Positions 28,684-41,339 of a DNA stretch of 64,000 nt are shown one piece after another. The position numbers and the translations under genes were made by a program. Source of the DNA: Candidatus Pantoea persica (GTDB lineage: Bacteria; Pseudomonadota; Gammaproteobacteria; Enterobacterales; Enterobacteriaceae); assembly GCF_013753875.1 (NCBI RefSeq), contig NZ_SMDS01000002.1, positions 21,114 through 85,113 of the forward strand. Reading direction: 5' to 3'. The notes below the pieces were generated by a model, which saw only the letters and a program-made list of their open reading frames with translations, was not told where the DNA came from and searched no databases. Positions within the stretch are counted from its first letter, which is position 1. Every line of letters starts with the position of its first letter.

Positions 28684-30333
28684 ATGGAAATCTTTTTTAC
28701 TATTCTCATTATGACGCTGGTAGTGTCGCTGTCCGGGGTAGCGGCGCGCATTCTCCCGTTTCAGATCCCGCTGCCGCTGGTGCAGATCTTCGCCGGAGCT
28801 CTGCTCGCCTGGCCGACCTTCGGCCTGCACGTCGATTTCGATCCCGAACTCTTTCTGGTACTGTTTATCCCGCCGCTACTGTTTGCTGACGGTTGGAAAA
28901 CGCCGATCAGCGAGTTCCTGCATCACGGCCGGGAAATTATCGGCCTGGCGCTGGTGCTGGTGCTGATTACCGTGGTCGGCATCGGCTACCTGATCTACTG
29001 GACGGTGCCGGGCATACCGCTGATCCCCGCCTTCGCGCTGGCGGCGGTGCTGTCGCCAACTGACGCCGTGGCGCTCTCCGGCATCGTCGGCGAAGAACGC
29101 ATCCCGAAAAAAATTATGTCGATCGTGCAGGGCGAAGCCCTGATGAACGACGCCTCCGGCCTAGTGTCGCTGAAGTTTGCCGTGGCCGTGGCGATGGGTA
29201 CCATGGTGTTCACTTGGGGCGGCGCTAGCGTCGAGTTCCTTAAGGTAGCCATCGGCGGCCTGATTGCCGGCGTCGCGGTCTGCTGGCTCTACGGCAAATC
29301 GCTGCGTCTGCTGAGCCGCTGGAGCTGCGACGATCCGGCGACGCAAACCGTGCTGCTGCTGCTGCTGCCGTTCGCCTCCTATCTGATTGCTGAACATCTC
29401 GGCGTCTCCGGCATCCTGGCGGCGGTCGCGGCGGGCATGACCATTACCCGCTCCGGCATTATCCGCCGTGCACCGCTGGCGATTCGCCTGCGCGCCAACA
29501 GCGTCTGGCAGATGTTGGAGTTTGTGTTCAACGGCATGGTGTTCCTGATGCTCGGCCTGCAGCTGCCGGACATTATCGGCACCTCGATTGACGCCGCTAA
29601 CGCCGATCCCAACGTCGAGCTGTGGATGCTGTTCACCGACATTATCCTAGTCTACGGCGCGCTGATGGTGGTGCGTTTCGGTTGGCTATGGATCATGCAA
29701 CGCTTCAGCAAGCGCGTGCTGAAGAAGCGGCCGCTGGAGTTCGCCAACTACTCGCTGCGCGAGCTGTTGATTGCGACGTTTGCCGGCGTGCGCGGGGCGA
29801 TTACCCTGGCGGGCGTGCTCTCGATTCCGCTGTTCCTGACCTCCGGCGATCCCTTCCCGGCGCGCTATGAACTGGTGTTTATCGCCACCGGCGTGATCCT
29901 GTTTTCGCTGCTGGTGGGCGTCGTGGTGCTGCCGCTGCTGCTGCGCGGCGTGGACGGCATCGATAAGGCTGGACACCGCCGCGAGCTGCAAAACGCCCGC
30001 GCGGTGATGGCGAGCGTCGCTATTGAAAGCCTGCATAAAATGGAAGCGCGGCTGGAGAACAGCAGCGAAGAGAACATCGATCCCGAGCTGCTGAAAGAGG
30101 TAAGCCTGCGCGTCATCGGCAACCTGCGCCGCCGCGCCGACGGCAAGAGCGACCTGGAGCAGGCGCTGTTCGCGGAGAATCTTGAGCGCCGCTTCCGCCT
30201 GACCGCACTGCGCGCCGAGCGCGCCGAGGTCTATCACCTGCGCGCGACGCAGCAGATCTCTGACGAAAGCATGCAGCGTCTGCTGCGCGATCTCGACCTG
30301 CTAGAAGCGCTGCTGATCGAGAAAGAAGAGTAA
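28684..30333 (+). CDS. yjcE: Sodium/proton antiporter-like protein YjcE
   Basis: CPA1-family Na+/H+ exchanger of 549 residues, the same length as E. coli YjcE. It starts [20 protein letters not shown] after AAGGAAAGC. Conserved membrane blocks include [20 protein letters not shown], with the TD ion-site motif, [17 protein letters not shown], with the ND motif, and [17 protein letters not shown] charged cytoplasmic tail (about residues 420-549) is helical and Arg/Glu-rich. Intact. Confidence 0.93.
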   Translation: MEIFFTILIMTLVVSLSGVAARILPFQIPLPLVQIFAGALLAWPTFGLHVDFDPELFLVLFIPPLLFADGWKTPISEFLHHGREIIGLALVLVLITVVGIGYLIYWTVPGIPLIPAFALAAVLSPTDAVALSGIVGEERIPKKIMSIVQGEALMNDASGLVSLKFAVAVAMGTMVFTWGGASVEFLKVAIGGLIAGVAVCWLYGKSLRLLSRWSCDDPATQTVLLLLLPFASYLIAEHLGVSGILAAVAAGMTITRSGIIRRAPLAIRLRANSVWQMLEFVFNGMVFLMLGLQLPDIIGTSIDAANADPNVELWMLFTDIILVYGALMVVRFGWLWIMQRFSKRVLKKRPLEFANYSLRELLIATFAGVRGAITLAGVLSIPLFLTSGDPFPARYELVFIATGVILFSLLVGVVVLPLLLRGVDGIDKAGHRRELQNARAVMASVAIESLHKMEARLENSSEENIDPELLKEVSLRVIGNLRRRADGKSDLEQALFAENLERRFRLTALRAERAEVYHLRATQQISDESMQRLLRDLDLLEALLIEKEE

Positions 30334-30354
30334 GCCGCGCGTCGCGCCTGGACT

Positions 30355-31249
30355 GACAGGCCCGGCGCTTTATCCGGCCAGTGTTCGCGGCAGCAGGCGA
30401 TCCACGCCTGCGCGCTGCGTGACAGATAGCTGCCCTCGCGCCAGATCAGGCCCAGACTCCACTTCAGCTCCTACGCCAGCGGCAGCCACAGCAGCGATTG
30501 CTTATCGAGCCGCTCGCAGATCGGCTCCGGCAAAATCGCCAGCCCCATCTCCGCCTGCACCATCGCCGCCAGAAAATCCCACAGCCCGCTGCGCACCGCG
30601 ATATGCGGCGTCACGCCGAGCCGCTGGAACGCCGTCATCAGCTGGCGATTAAGCGCAAACTCCTCGTTGAAGATCAGCAGCGGATGCGCCGCCAGCTCCG
30701 CCAGCGTCACGTGGCTGCGGTCGAGCTACGCCGGCTGGCGCGGCACCAGCACGCAGAGCGGGTGATGCATCAGCGCAGGGTATTCAGCGGCAGCTCGGGG
30801 TCGACCGGCAGCGCGGTGAGGGCGATATCCAGCGAGCCAGCCAGCACCGCCTGCTGCACCGTCAGGCCGCCAAACTCGGCAATATTCAGCTCGACGCCGG
30901 GGTAGCGGAGGCGAAACACTGAAATCGACCCGGCGATTTGCATGCCGACCATCGGCGGAATGCCGAGGCGCAGCTCGCCGGTTTTCAGCTGATTAATGTC
31001 GCCAATCTCCACCCCCAGCTGGTGAAACTCCTGCAGGATCGCCAGCCCGCGCTGATAGACAGCCTGGCCGCTGTCGCTCAGGTGCAGCTATCGCCCGTCG
31101 CGCAGCAGCAGCGTGCAGCCCAGCTCCTCTTCCAGCTGACGCACCATTTTGCTGATGGTGGGCTGGGTGATGAAAAGTTTTTGCGCGGTGCGGGTAAAGC
31201 TTTGCTGATGCACCACTTCGGTAAAATAGTGCAAGGCGCGCACGTCCAT
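30355..31249 (-). pseudogene. LysR-family regulator of cid-like genes, broken
   Basis: LysR regulator: the N-terminal HTH MDVRALHYFTEVVHQQ, then SFTRTAQKLFITQPTISKMV, is intact. The effector domain runs from ELRLGIPPMVGMQ to the C-terminus. There are TAG codons after LLLRDGR (near 31089), after PRQPA (near 30728) and after WLPLA (near 30473), plus a frameshift near 30775 at LNTL. The end is unclear; the frame runs toward the yjcE stop. Divergent from cidA, the usual position of its activator. Confidence 0.8.
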
Positions 31250-31354
31250 AACTATTCCCTTTTGGCATAATTTGAATAATTTTAATTCATTTTTTTCACC
31301 CTCTCTGCAGCGGATTTATACTGGGCACCAGATATTTTGTCGGAGGAAGGAAAA

Positions 31355-31790
31355 ATGGCGTTGGCGCTCAGCCCGCAGCGCGCGGGCAGGGTGCAACGAC
31401 TCTGGCTGCCGCTGCTGCTCTATATCGGCATGTTTATTGCCAGCGACCGGCTGGTGAGCTGGCTGCATCTGCCGCTGCCCGCCAATATTCGTCGGCATGC
31501 TGCTGATGTTGGCGCTGATCGCCACGCGCGTGCTGCCGCTGCGCTGGGTCAAGGCCGGCTCGTGCTGGCTGCTGGCGGAGATACTGCTGTTCTTTATTCC
31601 CGCCGTGGTAGCGCGGTGGTGAACTACGGCGATCTGCTGCGCGTCGAGGGCTGGCGCATCTGCGTGGTGATTGCAGTTAGCACATGACTGGTGCTCGCCT
31701 CTACCGTGTGCTGGTGGTGGATCGCCGCTAATAAATATGAACTGGCGCGCGCGGTGGGTAAGCAGGGCGGCGATGCGGGATCTGCTCCTG
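31355..31790 (+). pseudogene. CidA/LrgA (YohJ-like) holin-like protein, broken
   Basis: Small holin-like membrane protein. It starts MALALSPQRAGRVQ after GGAGG; hydrophobic segments WLPLLLYIGMFIASDRL and VGMLLMLALIATRVLPLRWV are typical. Inserted bases near 31490 (PLPANI to VGMLL) and near 31608 (PAVVA to VVNYGDLLRVEGW) shift the frame. A TGA follows VIAVST near 31684. The end overlaps the start of the cidB-like gene. The CidA/CidB pair is linked to overflow-metabolite export and lysis in other bacteria. Confidence 0.78.
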
Positions 31791-32318
31791 AGCCTGCTCT
31801 GCACGGCGGTAACACTGCTGCTGATGCCACTGGTGGCGACGCTGCTGCTGCACGTCTCCTGGCAGGACTATATCGCCGAGAGCGACTGGCTGCTGTGGCT
31901 GCTCGGCCCGGCGACGCTGGCGTTCGCCGTGCAGGTGTATGAAAAAATGGCGATTATCCGCCGCCACTGGCTGTCGCTAAGCGCCGGCGAGCTCACCGCC
32001 ACGCTAGTCGCGGTGTGCAGTTCGGTGTAGCTGGCGCGGCTGCTGACGCTGCCGGAGTCGCTCTAGCGCAGCCTGGCGGTGCGCTTCATCACTACGCCCT
32101 TTGCGCTGGCGGCGGCGCAGCCCATCGGCGGCCAGCCGGATCTGGTGGCGCTGTTTGTGGTGATCACCGGCGTGTTTGGTATGGCAATCTGCGATGTGCT
32201 GTTTCTGTGCATCGCTATTCAACAGGGTGTGGCGAAACGCGGGATTCGGCGCGGCCTCGAACGGCGCAGGCACGGCGCGCGCTTATCAGCTCGGCGAACA
32301 GGAGGGCGTGGTCTCTAG
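31773..32318 (+). pseudogene. CidB/LrgB (YohK-like) protein, broken and fused to yfaZ
   Basis: The ATG gives MRDLLLSLLCTAVTLLLMPL; family segments LLGPATLAFAVQVYEKM and FITTPFALAAAQPIGGQP follow. TAG at 32028-32030 (CSSV-LARLLTLPE) and TAG at 32064-32066 (PESL-RSLAVR) are in the same frame. A frameshift near 32230 precedes GAGTARAYQLGEQEGVVSSL, the conserved C-terminal block. After that block a deletion joins the frame to the signal peptide of yfaZ. Confidence 0.8.
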
Positions 32319-32824
32319 CCTGCTGCTGAGCGGCGCCGCGCAGGCGATTGAAGGCAGCATCGATGTGGGCGAGCATAACACCAATCTGAACATTGGTCTG
32401 GGCACCACCTCGCCGGGCCTGTTCCTCAAGGGCAACTGGCTGCGCAGCGATCACGACGGTAGCACCTACGGCCTGGGTCTGGGTTACAACGTCGATATCG
32501 GCAGACTGCTTATGGCGCCGACCGCCAAGACCATATCACCCATCCGGAAGATGGCAAAGATGGCTTCGCCATGGCGCTGGGCGGCGGCGCGCAGTACAGC
32601 TTCAACAGCATGTGGGGCCTGTACGGCGATACTACTACGCGCCGGAAGGTCTGACCGACCATCTTGACAGCTACCAGGAAGCCGCGGGCGGCCTGAGCTT
32701 CACCCCGATTTCGCTGATCAAACTGCGCGTCGGCTATCAGTACATCGAGCTGAACAACAAGGGCAGCCGCAAAGACAACGTGCTGGTCGACGGCCCGTAC
32801 GTCGGCGCCTCGCTGCGCTTCTGA
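32319..32824 (+). pseudogene. yfaZ: YfaZ-family outer membrane protein, fused and frameshifted
   Basis: The N-terminus begins inside the signal peptide (LLSGAAQAIEG), joined in frame to the end of the cidB-like gene. TNLNIGLGTTSPGLFLKGNW and SDHDGSTYGLGLGYN are YfaZ-family barrel strands. Frameshifts lie near 32535 and near 32630 (EYYYAPEGLTDHLDSYQEA expected). The C-terminus DGPYVGASLRF ends in Phe, as expected for an outer membrane barrel. The original promoter and start are deleted. Confidence 0.85.
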
Positions 32825-32847
32825 TTCAATCAAGACAAGTGCTGTGC

Positions 32848-32877
32848 AAGCCGGTTGCATGCGCGACCGGCTTTTTT
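32848..32877 (+). terminator. Terminator after yfaZ
   Basis: AAGCCGGT and ACCGGCTT stem around a ten-base loop, followed by TTTTTATT. Confidence 0.88.
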
Positions 32878-32889
32878 ATTGCCATAACT

Positions 32890-33151
32890 TCAGGGCTGAC
32901 GTTTTTTCACCACATTCGGCAGACGCGACTGATGAATAACCGCGATGACCTGTCGTAGGGCTGGTAAAAGACGCCCGGCCAGGTCTCATTGCTGACGTCA
33001 ATGCCGGCCTGATGATTCGCCAGCATTTGCATCGCCACGCGTATTCCCTGTAAGTAATCTTTTGTGATAACAGTCCCCTATTGCGTTAATGAGTGGGCTT
33101 TGATCTCTTTTAAATCCTCTTTCCGTCATCCGTGAGCGTAAACTTTCCCAT
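32890..33151 (-). pseudogene. RelE/ParE-type toxin, broken
   Basis: MGKFTLTDDGK at the start and the C-terminus VIAVIHQSRLPNVVKKRQP match ParE-type toxins that follow a Phd/YefM antitoxin. A one-base deletion follows GK (expected EDLKEIKAHSLTQWG). TAG at 33078-33080 replaces the conserved Trp of QWG. A segment with a frameshift is missing after NETWPGVF. The ATG overlaps the antitoxin stop (TAATG), a typical type II toxin-antitoxin arrangement. No active toxin can be made. Confidence 0.8.
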
Positions 33152-33404
33152 TACAGATCCTTCATTAGCTTATCAAAGGCAGCCTCGCCGTTGTGCAGCT
33201 GCTCATTTTCCGCCTGAGCGATGGCGTGAGCCAGCCTGCTCCTCAGGCTTTCCAGCTTGAATTGCTCATAGGCCGCATACTCTTCGGCGGGAGACAGGCA
33301 AAGGCGGTACGGCCATTTTGGGTGATAGTCACGGTTTTGTGCTGCGCTTTGTTCATTAGTTCGCCAAAACGCGTTTTAGCCTGGTTAGCGGTAAGACTCA
33401 GCAT
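33151..33404 (-). pseudogene. Phd/YefM-type antitoxin, one-base deletion
   Basis: MLSLTANQAKTRFGELMNKA with TVTITQNGRTAFACL is the DNA-binding half of a Phd/YefM antitoxin. A one-base deletion near 33295 shifts the frame before EEYAAYEQFKLESLRSRL. The toxin-binding C-terminus to KLMKDL is otherwise intact. The truncated N-terminal half could still bind operator DNA. Confidence 0.82.
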
Positions 33405-33497
33405 AGGGATCCCTTAATCGTGCGATTAACGCCTATTTTAGCCTGCACGCAGAAAAAAATGCCAGCGTTCGAAAACGCTGGCGAGAGAGGATACCGG

Positions 33498-35147
33498 TTA
33501 ATGCGACTTCCCCTGCGAAATCCCGATGCCGGTCTGCGAGCGGATAAACTGCGCGCGGAAGCGGCCACGCTCCTGCGCGCCCTGCGGCGAATGGTCGGTC
33601 ACCGAGAAGAACCAGGTGCCGATAAAGGCGATCGCCATGGAAAACAGCGCCGGATACTCATAGGGATAAACCGGCGTGGCGTGGCCCAGCACCTGCACCC
33701 AAACGGTCGGGCCGAGGATCATCAGCACCACTGCGGTAATCAGACCCAGCCAGCCGCCGATCATCGCGCCGCGCGTGGTCAGCTTCGACCAGTACATTGA
33801 CAGCAGAATGATCGGGAAGTTACAGCTGGCGGCGATAGAGAAGGCGAGGCCGACCATAAAGGCGATGTTCTGCTTCTCAAACAGAATGCCCAGCGCAATC
33901 GCCACTACCCCCAATACCAGCACGGTGATCTTCGACACGCGCAGCTCTTCGTGCTCGCTCGCCTGACCTTTGCGGATCACACTGGCGTAGAGGTCATGCG
34001 ACACCGCCGAGGCGCCCGCCAGCGTCAGCCCGGCCACCACCGCCAGAATGGTGGCGAAGGCCACGGCGGAGATAAAACCGAGGAAGGTGCTGCCGCCCAC
34101 CGCGTTCGCCAGATGCACCGCCGCCATATTGGTGCCGCCGATCAGCGCGCCGCTGGCGTCCTTAAAGGCGGGGTTAGCGCCGACCAGCAGAATCGCGCCG
34201 AAGCCGATAATAAAGGTCAGGAAGTAGAAATAGCCCATAAAGCCGGTGGCCCAGAAAACGCTTTTCCGCGCCTCGCGCGCGTCCGCCACGGTAAAGAAGC
34301 GCATCAGGATATGCGGCAGCCCGGCGGTGCCGAACATCAGCCCCAGCCCGAGTGACAGTGCCGAAACGGGATCCTTCACCAGCCCGCCCGGCTGCATAAT
34401 CGCCGCGCCTTTCAGGTGCACAGCCATCGCCAGGGTAAAGAGGTTATTTAAGCTGAAGCCCGTCGCCTTCATCACCATGATCGCCATAAAGCTGGCGCCG
34501 AACAGCAGCAGCACCGCCTTGATAATCTGCACCCAGGTGGTGGCCAGCATGCCGCCGAACAGCACGTAGAGCACCATCAGAATGCCCACCAGCACCACGG
34601 CGATATGGTAGTCGAGGCCGAACAGCAGCTGGATCAGCTTGCCGGCACCGACCATCTGCGCAATCAGGTAGAGCGCCACCACCACCAGCGAGCCGCAGGC
34701 GGAGAGGGTGCGAATCGGTTTCTGCTGCAGACGGTAAGAGGCGACGTCGGCAAAGGTATAGCGACCAAGGTTGCGCAGGCGCTCGGCGATCAGAAACAGA
34801 ATCAACGGCCAGCCCACCAGGAAGCCGAGTGAGTAGATCAGGCCGTCGTAGCCAGAGGTATAGACCAGCGCGGAGATGCCGAGAAACGAGGCGGCGGACA
34901 TAAAATCGCCCGCCATCGCCAGCCCGTTCTGAAAGCCGGTGATATTGCCCCCCGCCGTATAGTAGTCACTGCGCGAGCGGGTGCGCTTCGACGCCCAGTA
35001 GGTAATGCCCAGCGTGGCGGCGACAAATACCACAAACATGATAATCGCCTGATAGTTCGTGGCCTGCTTCTGCACCGCGCCGGTCAGCGCGTCCGCCAGC
35101 GCGGCGCCGGGCAGCGCCGCTGGCAGCCAGAGGGAGAGACGATTCAT
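33498..35147 (-). CDS. actP: Acetate/glycolate permease ActP
   Basis: Sodium:solute symporter (SSS family) that takes up acetate and other short monocarboxylates. It has 549 residues, as in E. coli, with an N-terminal signal-like segment and 13 or so membrane helices. Family blocks include [39 protein letters not shown] and [17 protein letters not shown]. The start overlaps the yjcH stop (ATGA). Third gene of the acs-yjcH-actP operon. Intact. Confidence 0.96.
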   Translation of the reverse strand: MNRLSLWLPAALPGAALADALTGAVQKQATNYQAIIMFVVFVAATLGITYWASKRTRSRSDYYTAGGNITGFQNGLAMAGDFMSAASFLGISALVYTSGYDGLIYSLGFLVGWPLILFLIAERLRNLGRYTFADVASYRLQQKPIRTLSACGSLVVVALYLIAQMVGAGKLIQLLFGLDYHIAVVLVGILMVLYVLFGGMLATTWVQIIKAVLLLFGASFMAIMVMKATGFSLNNLFTLAMAVHLKGAAIMQPGGLVKDPVSALSLGLGLMFGTAGLPHILMRFFTVADAREARKSVFWATGFMGYFYFLTFIIGFGAILLVGANPAFKDASGALIGGTNMAAVHLANAVGGSTFLGFISAVAFATILAVVAGLTLAGASAVSHDLYASVIRKGQASEHEELRVSKITVLVLGVVAIALGILFEKQNIAFMVGLAFSIAASCNFPIILLSMYWSKLTTRGAMIGGWLGLITAVVLMILGPTVWVQVLGHATPVYPYEYPALFSMAIAFIGTWFFSVTDHSPQGAQERGRFRAQFIRSQTGIGISQGKSH

Positions 35148-35473
35148 GATTTTACCTCGCTCAGGATCTGCTTCGTCAGGCGATCGAATTCGCCGTTAGC
35201 GCGCCAGACGTAAACGCCTGTCAGCACAAAAGAAATTACAATCAGCCCCACGCCGATAGGAATGCCGCGCGTGACGTTGGTGCCCGCATGCAGCGGTGTG
35301 CCGAGCCAGCTAGGGGCGAAGGCGATCAGCAAAATAAAGCCGACGTAGAGCACCAGCATAATTAGCGACAGCACCAGGGCGAACGTCTGGCGTTTGTGCA
35401 CCAGCTCCTGAAAGCGCGGATGGCGTTCAATCTGCTGATTGAGCGCCTCCTGGGTGGAAAGGGCGTCGTTCAT
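35144..35473 (-). CDS. yjcH: YjcH membrane protein of the acetate operon
   Basis: DUF485-family membrane protein of about 109 residues with two hydrophobic helices ([20 protein letters not shown] and [20 protein letters not shown]). It lies between acs and actP and is translationally coupled to actP. DUF485 proteins accompany SSS-family carboxylate transporters; the exact role is unknown. Start at the second ATG, after GGAGAAAC. Confidence 0.93.
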   Translation of the reverse strand: MNDALSTQEALNQQIERHPRFQELVHKRQTFALVLSLIMLVLYVGFILLIAFAPSWLGTPLHAGTNVTRGIPIGVGLIVISFVLTGVYVWRANGEFDRLTKQILSEVKS

Positions 35474-35618
35474 CACAGTTTCTCCAGAGGTTGTGCAGGC
35501 GGCAGCCTCACGCCGCTGCGTGAGAAAGGCCCGATTAGGTATTGTTATGTGACTTCAGAAACACACTGCGTAAGGAAAGGGCGGCGGCAAGAAGAGCCTT
35601 CCCGGCCGGTAAAGGCGT

Positions 35619-37574
35619 TTAAGGCATGCGGATCGTCTGCTTCTCCTCTAGCAGTTTGTCTACCACGCCCGGATCGGCCAGAGTCGAGGTATCGCCTAGA
35701 TTGCTGGTGTCGCCGGCGGCAATCTTGCGCAGAATGCGGCGCATAATCTTGCCGGAGCGGGTTTTCGGCAGCGAATCGGTCCAGTGCAGGATATCGGGCG
35801 TGGCGATGGGGCCGATCTCTTTGCGCACCCAGCTGCGCACTTCGCTGTAGAGCTCCGGCGACGGCTCTTCGCCGTGGTTCAGGGTGATATAGGCGTAGAT
35901 CGCCTGGCCTTTGATGCTGTGCGGGATGCCCACCACCGCCGCCTCGGCGATTTTCGGGTGCGACACCAGCGCGGACTCAATTTCAGCGGTGCCGAGGCGG
36001 TGGCCGGAGACGTTGAGCACATCATCGACGCGCCCGGTGATCCAATAGTAGCCATCCTCGTCGCGGCGCGCACCGTCGCCGCTGAAATAGCAGTTTTTAA
36101 AGGTCGAGAAGTAGGTCTGCTCGAAGCGTTTATGATCGCCGAACAGGGTGCGCGCCTGGCCCGGCCAGGAGTCGGTGATCACCAGATTGCCTTCGGCCAC
36201 GCCCGCCTGCGGGTTGCCTTCGTTATCCACCAGCGCCGGCTGCACGCCGAAAAAGGGCTTCGTGGCAGAGCCGGCCTTCAGCTCAGTAGCGCCCGGCAGC
36301 GGGGCAATCATAAAGCCGCCAGTTTCGGTCTGCCACCAGGTATCGACAATCGGGCAGCGGCCGTCGCCGATCTTGTTGTAGTACCACTCCCAGGCTTCCG
36401 GATTAATGGGTTCGCCCACCGATCCCATAATGCGCAGGCTCTGACGGCTGGTGCCCTCAATCGCTTTGTCGCCTTCCGCCATCAGGGCGCGGATCACCGT
36501 CGGCGCGGTGTAGAGCAGCGTCACCTTGTGCTTGTCCACCACTTCCGCCATGCGGCTCGGCTTCGGCCAGTTGGGGACTCCCTCAAACATCAGCGTCGTC
36601 GCGCCGCAGGCCAGCGGGCCGTAAAGCAGATAGCTGTGGCCGGTCACCCAGCCGACGTCGGCGGTGCACCAGTAGACATCGTCCGGATGGTAGTCGAAGA
36701 CATATTTGAAGGTGGTGGCTGCATAAACTAGGTAGCCGCCGGTGGTGTGCAGCACCCCTTTGGGATTGCCGGTCGAGCCGGAGGTATAGAGGATAAACAG
36801 CGGATCTTCCGCCTGTATTTCGGCGGGTGCGTGCTGCTCGCTGACCTTATCGATCAGCTCGTCCCACCAGAGATCGCGCCCGTCGTGCCAGTCGACGTCG
36901 CTGCCGGTGCGCTTCAGCAGCACCACATTTTTCACGCTGTTGACGCTGGGATTGTTCAGCGCGTCGTCAACGTTTTTCTTCAGCGCAATGGTGCGGCCGG
37001 CGCGCACCCCTTCGTCAGAGGTGATAATCAGCTTCGCGCTGGAGTCCACCACGCGTCCCGCCACCGCCTCTGGCGAAAAGCCGCCAAAAATCACCGAGTG
37101 CACCGCGCCAATGCGCGCGCAGGCGAGCATCGCCACCGCCGCTTCCGGCACCATCGGCATATAGATTGCTACCACGTCGCCCTTTTTCACCCCCAGCGAC
37201 AGCAGCACGTTGGCAAAGCGGCACACTTGGTTATGCAGCTGGCGGAAGGTGATGGTCTTGCTTTCGCTGGCGTCGTCGCCTTCCCAGATAATGGCGGGAT
37301 GGTCGCCGCGTGTCGCCAGATGGCGGTCAAGGCAGTTTGCCGCTAGGTTGAGCGTGCCGTCTTCATACCAGCGGATGGTGATATTGCCCGGCGCAAAAGA
37401 GCTGTTTTTGACTTTGCTGTAGGGCTTGATCCAGTCGAGGATTTTTCCCTGTTCGCCCCAGAACGCATCCGGGTCGCGGACGGATTGCTGATACATCGTC
37501 TGATACTGCTCAGCGGTGATCAGTGCGTTAGCGGCGATACTGGCAGGTATCGAGTGTTTATGTAGTTGGCTCAT
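35619..37574 (-). CDS. acs: Acetyl-CoA synthetase
   Basis: AMP-forming ligase that makes acetyl-CoA from acetate, ATP and CoA through acetyl-AMP. The 651 residues match E. coli (652). The P-loop-like motif [12 protein letters not shown] is near residue 263. WWQTETGG and the hinge Asp in [17 protein letters not shown] are present, and the acetylatable Lys is in [11 protein letters not shown] near residue 608. The ATG giving [12 protein letters not shown] follows AAGGAGATCC. First gene of the acs-yjcH-actP operon; the divergent gltP is 570 bases away. Confidence 0.96.
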   Translation of the reverse strand: MSQLHKHSIPASIAANALITAEQYQTMYQQSVRDPDAFWGEQGKILDWIKPYSKVKNSSFAPGNITIRWYEDGTLNLAANCLDRHLATRGDHPAIIWEGDDASESKTITFRQLHNQVCRFANVLLSLGVKKGDVVAIYMPMVPEAAVAMLACARIGAVHSVIFGGFSPEAVAGRVVDSSAKLIITSDEGVRAGRTIALKKNVDDALNNPSVNSVKNVVLLKRTGSDVDWHDGRDLWWDELIDKVSEQHAPAEIQAEDPLFILYTSGSTGNPKGVLHTTGGYLVYAATTFKYVFDYHPDDVYWCTADVGWVTGHSYLLYGPLACGATTLMFEGVPNWPKPSRMAEVVDKHKVTLLYTAPTVIRALMAEGDKAIEGTSRQSLRIMGSVGEPINPEAWEWYYNKIGDGRCPIVDTWWQTETGGFMIAPLPGATELKAGSATKPFFGVQPALVDNEGNPQAGVAEGNLVITDSWPGQARTLFGDHKRFEQTYFSTFKNCYFSGDGARRDEDGYYWITGRVDDVLNVSGHRLGTAEIESALVSHPKIAEAAVVGIPHSIKGQAIYAYITLNHGEEPSPELYSEVRSWVRKEIGPIATPDILHWTDSLPKTRSGKIMRRILRKIAAGDTSNLGDTSTLADPGVVDKLLEEKQTIRMP

Positions 37575-38146
37575 GGCGGATCTCCTTGAAAATTTTAATA
37601 ATATGTCAATCAAAGGTTGATTAAAGCCCGTGCCATCGCTTTGTTTCTTTTTTGCGTCTCAGATCACGAGAGCAGATTTGCGCCTCCCAACAGGGCGCAA
37701 AGGCCATCACTTTTGCGCGGCCTGTTGCCTGACAGTGTAGGTAAATCGCAGAGAAGATGATGAAAAAATAGGCAAACGCGCCCGGCGACAATTTGCGCAA
37801 GCTGCATAGCTATGCGGAAAAAGGCGAGACTATTATTTTTTAGAACAGTAAGTTAGGGTTTTGATAACAAAACAGCATTTTATGCTATAAGAGTGGCTAA
37901 TCTTTAATCGAACGCGCCAGGGGTTGCATTTACCACCGTGAAAATGGTACTTATCTTGACTCCTGCTCAGCAGGAGCTTAACCAGACGGCGTCTGAAAAG
38001 GGTACGGGAATTCTCGCATGTTCGTGCGGGACGCTGTCCTCAATAACATTCTAATTTACCTGGCTTTTGCTCACTTCCCTGTGTGTATCCTTCTCTGCAC
38101 CTTCGCAGCGTAGCAATAGGGGTTCTGACTGAGGAAATAACGCGTT
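37575..38146. promoter_or_regulatory. Divergent acs-gltP intergenic region
   Basis: About 570 AT-richer bases hold the promoters of acs and gltP. A perfect 7-bp stem (CTCCTGC, loop TCA, GCAGGAG) lies at 37960-37976 on the gltP side. I could not place convincing CRP sites, although the E. coli acs promoter has them. The nrf genes found here in E. coli are absent. Confidence 0.5.
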
Positions 38147-39448
38147 ATGAAAGGTTTTAAAATAACCTTCGCCTGGCAGATTTTGATTGCTCTGGTGCTC
38201 GGCATTGTTGTCGGTTCCGTGCTGCATAATCAGCCAGACGATCGTGAATGGTTAATCACCAATATTCTCAGCCCGGCGGGCGATATCTTCGTTCATCTCA
38301 TCAAGATGATTGTTGTGCCCATCGTGATCTCATCCCTGATTGTCGGCATTGCCGGCGTGGGTGATGTAAAAAAATTGGGGCGGATTGGCGTCAAAACCAT
38401 TCTCTATTTCGAAGTGATCACCACCCTTGCCATTGTGGTCGGCATTACGCTGGCTAACGTGTTTCAACCCGGCACCGGCATTGATATGTCAACGCTGGCA
38501 ACGGTGGACATCTCTAAGTATGAAGCCACCACCGAAGCAGTGCAGAACGGGCCCCACAGCCTGGTGACCACCATTCTATCGCTGATCCCGCAGAACATCT
38601 TCGCCTCGCTGGTGAAGGGCGACATGCTGCCGATTATCTTCTTCTCGGTGCTGTTCGGCCTGGGTCTCTCTTCGCTGCCGTCCGAGCAGCGCAATCCGCT
38701 GGTGAACCTGTTCCGCAGCGTGTCGGAAACCATGTTTAAAGTGACGCATATGATTATGCGCTATGCGCCGGCAGGCGTGTTCGCGCTGATCGCCGTCACC
38801 ATCGCCAACTTTGGCTTCAGCTCGCTGTGGCCGCTGGCAAAGCTGGTGATGCTGGTTTACGCCGCCATTCTCTTCTTCGCCTTCATTATCCTTGGCGGCG
38901 TGGCGCGGCTGTGCAAGCTGCACATCACCACCCTGATGCGCATCCTGAAAGATGAGCTGATCCTCTCTTACTCCACCTCTAGCTCGGAAACCGTGCTGCC
39001 GCGCATTATGCAGAAGATGGAGGCCTACGGCGCGCCGAAGGCGATCACCAGCTTCGTGGTGCCGACCGGCTACTCGTTCAACCTGGACGGCTCGACGCTC
39101 TACCAGAGCATCGCTGCGATCTTTATCGCGCAGCTGTACGGCATCGATCTGTCGCTCACCGATGAGATTATCTTGGTGCTGACGCTGATGGTGACCTCGA
39201 AGGGCATCGCCGGCGTGCCGGGCGTCTCGTTCGTGGTGCTGCTGGCGACGCTGGGCAGCGTTGGCATTCCGCTGGAAGGCCTGACCTTTATCACCGGCGT
39301 CGACCGCATCATGGATATGGCGCGCACCGCGCTGAACGTCATCGGCAATGCACTGGCGGTGCTGGTGATCGCCCGCTGGGAGAATCAGTTCGACGCCGAG
39401 CAGGCGAAAGCCTACGAGCTGAAGCTGCGCACGCAAACGGCGAGCTAA
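38147..39448 (+). CDS. gltP: Proton/glutamate-aspartate symporter GltP
   Basis: DAACS-family dicarboxylate/amino acid:cation symporter of the inner membrane. It has 433 residues, close to E. coli. The serine-rich reentrant loop is in STSSSETVLPRIMQKM near residue 280, and the second substrate motif is in PTGYSFNLDGSTLYQSIA near residue 310. The C-terminal block FITGVDRIMDMARTALNVIG is complete. The start follows GAGGAAATAACG. Intact, followed by its own terminator. Confidence 0.96.
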   Translation: MKGFKITFAWQILIALVLGIVVGSVLHNQPDDREWLITNILSPAGDIFVHLIKMIVVPIVISSLIVGIAGVGDVKKLGRIGVKTILYFEVITTLAIVVGITLANVFQPGTGIDMSTLATVDISKYEATTEAVQNGPHSLVTTILSLIPQNIFASLVKGDMLPIIFFSVLFGLGLSSLPSEQRNPLVNLFRSVSETMFKVTHMIMRYAPAGVFALIAVTIANFGFSSLWPLAKLVMLVYAAILFFAFIILGGVARLCKLHITTLMRILKDELILSYSTSSSETVLPRIMQKMEAYGAPKAITSFVVPTGYSFNLDGSTLYQSIAAIFIAQLYGIDLSLTDEIILVLTLMVTSKGIAGVPGVSFVVLLATLGSVGIPLEGLTFITGVDRIMDMARTALNVIGNALAVLVIARWENQFDAEQAKAYELKLRTQTAS

Positions 39449-39487
39449 CGCGTTAGCATCTTGCTAGCCAGCGTAGCGAAGATCAAA

Positions 39488-39518
39488 GGTTCAGACCACG
39501 TCTGAACCCTTTTTTTTT
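39488..39518 (+). terminator. Terminator after gltP
   Basis: GGTTCAGAC and GTCTGAACC form a perfect 9-bp stem around CAC, followed by nine T. Confidence 0.92.
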
Positions 39519-39572
39519 ATCCCGCAAATATGATAAAACCGGGCCTGTATACTTTCCCCTAGAGCACGCCCC

Positions 39573-41336
<1,764 letters not shown>

Positions 41337-41339
41337 GAG

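Noticed and set aside
35784..36731. A 315-codon plus-strand frame over acs
   Set aside because: Antisense shadow of acs; composition mirrors acs codons.
38576..39436. A 286-codon open frame on the minus strand
   Set aside because: Antisense shadow of gltP, rich in Arg, His and Gln, with no family resemblance.
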